Assembly: GCA_051009015.1 (NCBI GenBank)
Contig: JBPCWZ010000095.1
Span: forward strand, 1 to 11,070
Source of the DNA: JAHRAH01 sp051009015
GTDB taxonomy: Bacteria; Pseudomonadota; Gammaproteobacteria; Tethybacterales; Persebacteraceae
DNA: 11,070 bases
Direction: 5' to 3'
The notes under the pieces were generated by a model. The model saw nothing but the letters and a program-made list of their open reading frames with translations, was not told the origin of the DNA and made no database searches. Shown piece after piece: positions 11,069-11,070 of this stretch. Positions within the stretch are counted from its first letter, which is position 1. Every line of letters begins with the position of its first letter. The position numbers and the translations under genes are program-made.

Positions 11069-11070
11069 GA

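Noticed and set aside
10980..11070. Start of rpoD, expected after dnaG in many gamma-proteobacteria
   Set aside because: None of the six frames in this stretch resembles the sigma70 N-terminus. A start further right cannot be excluded.

Overview
The window looks like a piece of chromosome from a beta/gamma-type proteobacterium. The evidence is protein content read by eye: a long-form TrpS followed directly by scpA, scpB and an RluB-type pseudouridine synthase, an ilvE gene followed by a small CHCC zinc-finger gene, and E. coli-like ThyA and PmbA. ScpAB implies an Smc-ScpAB condensin rather than the MukBEF of enterobacteria. I cannot place the organism more precisely. Base use is moderately GC-rich with many GGC/GCG/CGC/TTG/TTT codons, and several housekeeping proteins carry Asp/Asn/Gly-rich low-complexity insertions.

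Layout. At the left edge is the 5' end of thyA on the minus strand (1-218). It is divergent from a plus-strand run of ten genes (241-10662): pmbA/tldE, a flavin-reductase-like protein, ilvE, a CHCC zinc-finger protein, trpS, scpA, scpB, rluB, a SelD-N-terminal-type FAD oxidoreductase and dnaG. Nearly every junction overlaps by 4 nt (ATGA/GTGA), 8 nt or 20 nt, so the run is very likely co-transcribed and translationally coupled. Only two junctions have gaps, before ilvE and before dnaG, and both contain a -10-like hexamer close to the start codon. The thyA and pmbA starts sit 22 nt apart around one palindromic ATTATAAT box that gives TATAAT-N7-ATG in both directions, which suggests divergent leaderless transcription.

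The right end (10663-11070) contains no gene I can identify. It holds ATTCCC-N8-GGGAAT hairpin repeats behind dnaG, one of which can act as a terminator. These are followed by another TATAAT box and ten perfect copies of a 7-bp repeat inside a possible phase-variable or repeat-tailed reading frame.

Functionally the genes are core: nucleotide synthesis (thyA), peptide maturation/proteolysis (pmbA), branched-chain amino acids (ilvE), translation (trpS, rluB), chromosome condensation (scpAB) and replication priming (dnaG). The most unusual items are the roughly 300-residue RGG-rich repeat domain inside RluB, the shared symmetric leaderless promoter, and the 7-bp tandem repeat. I see no clear new defence or mobile system.
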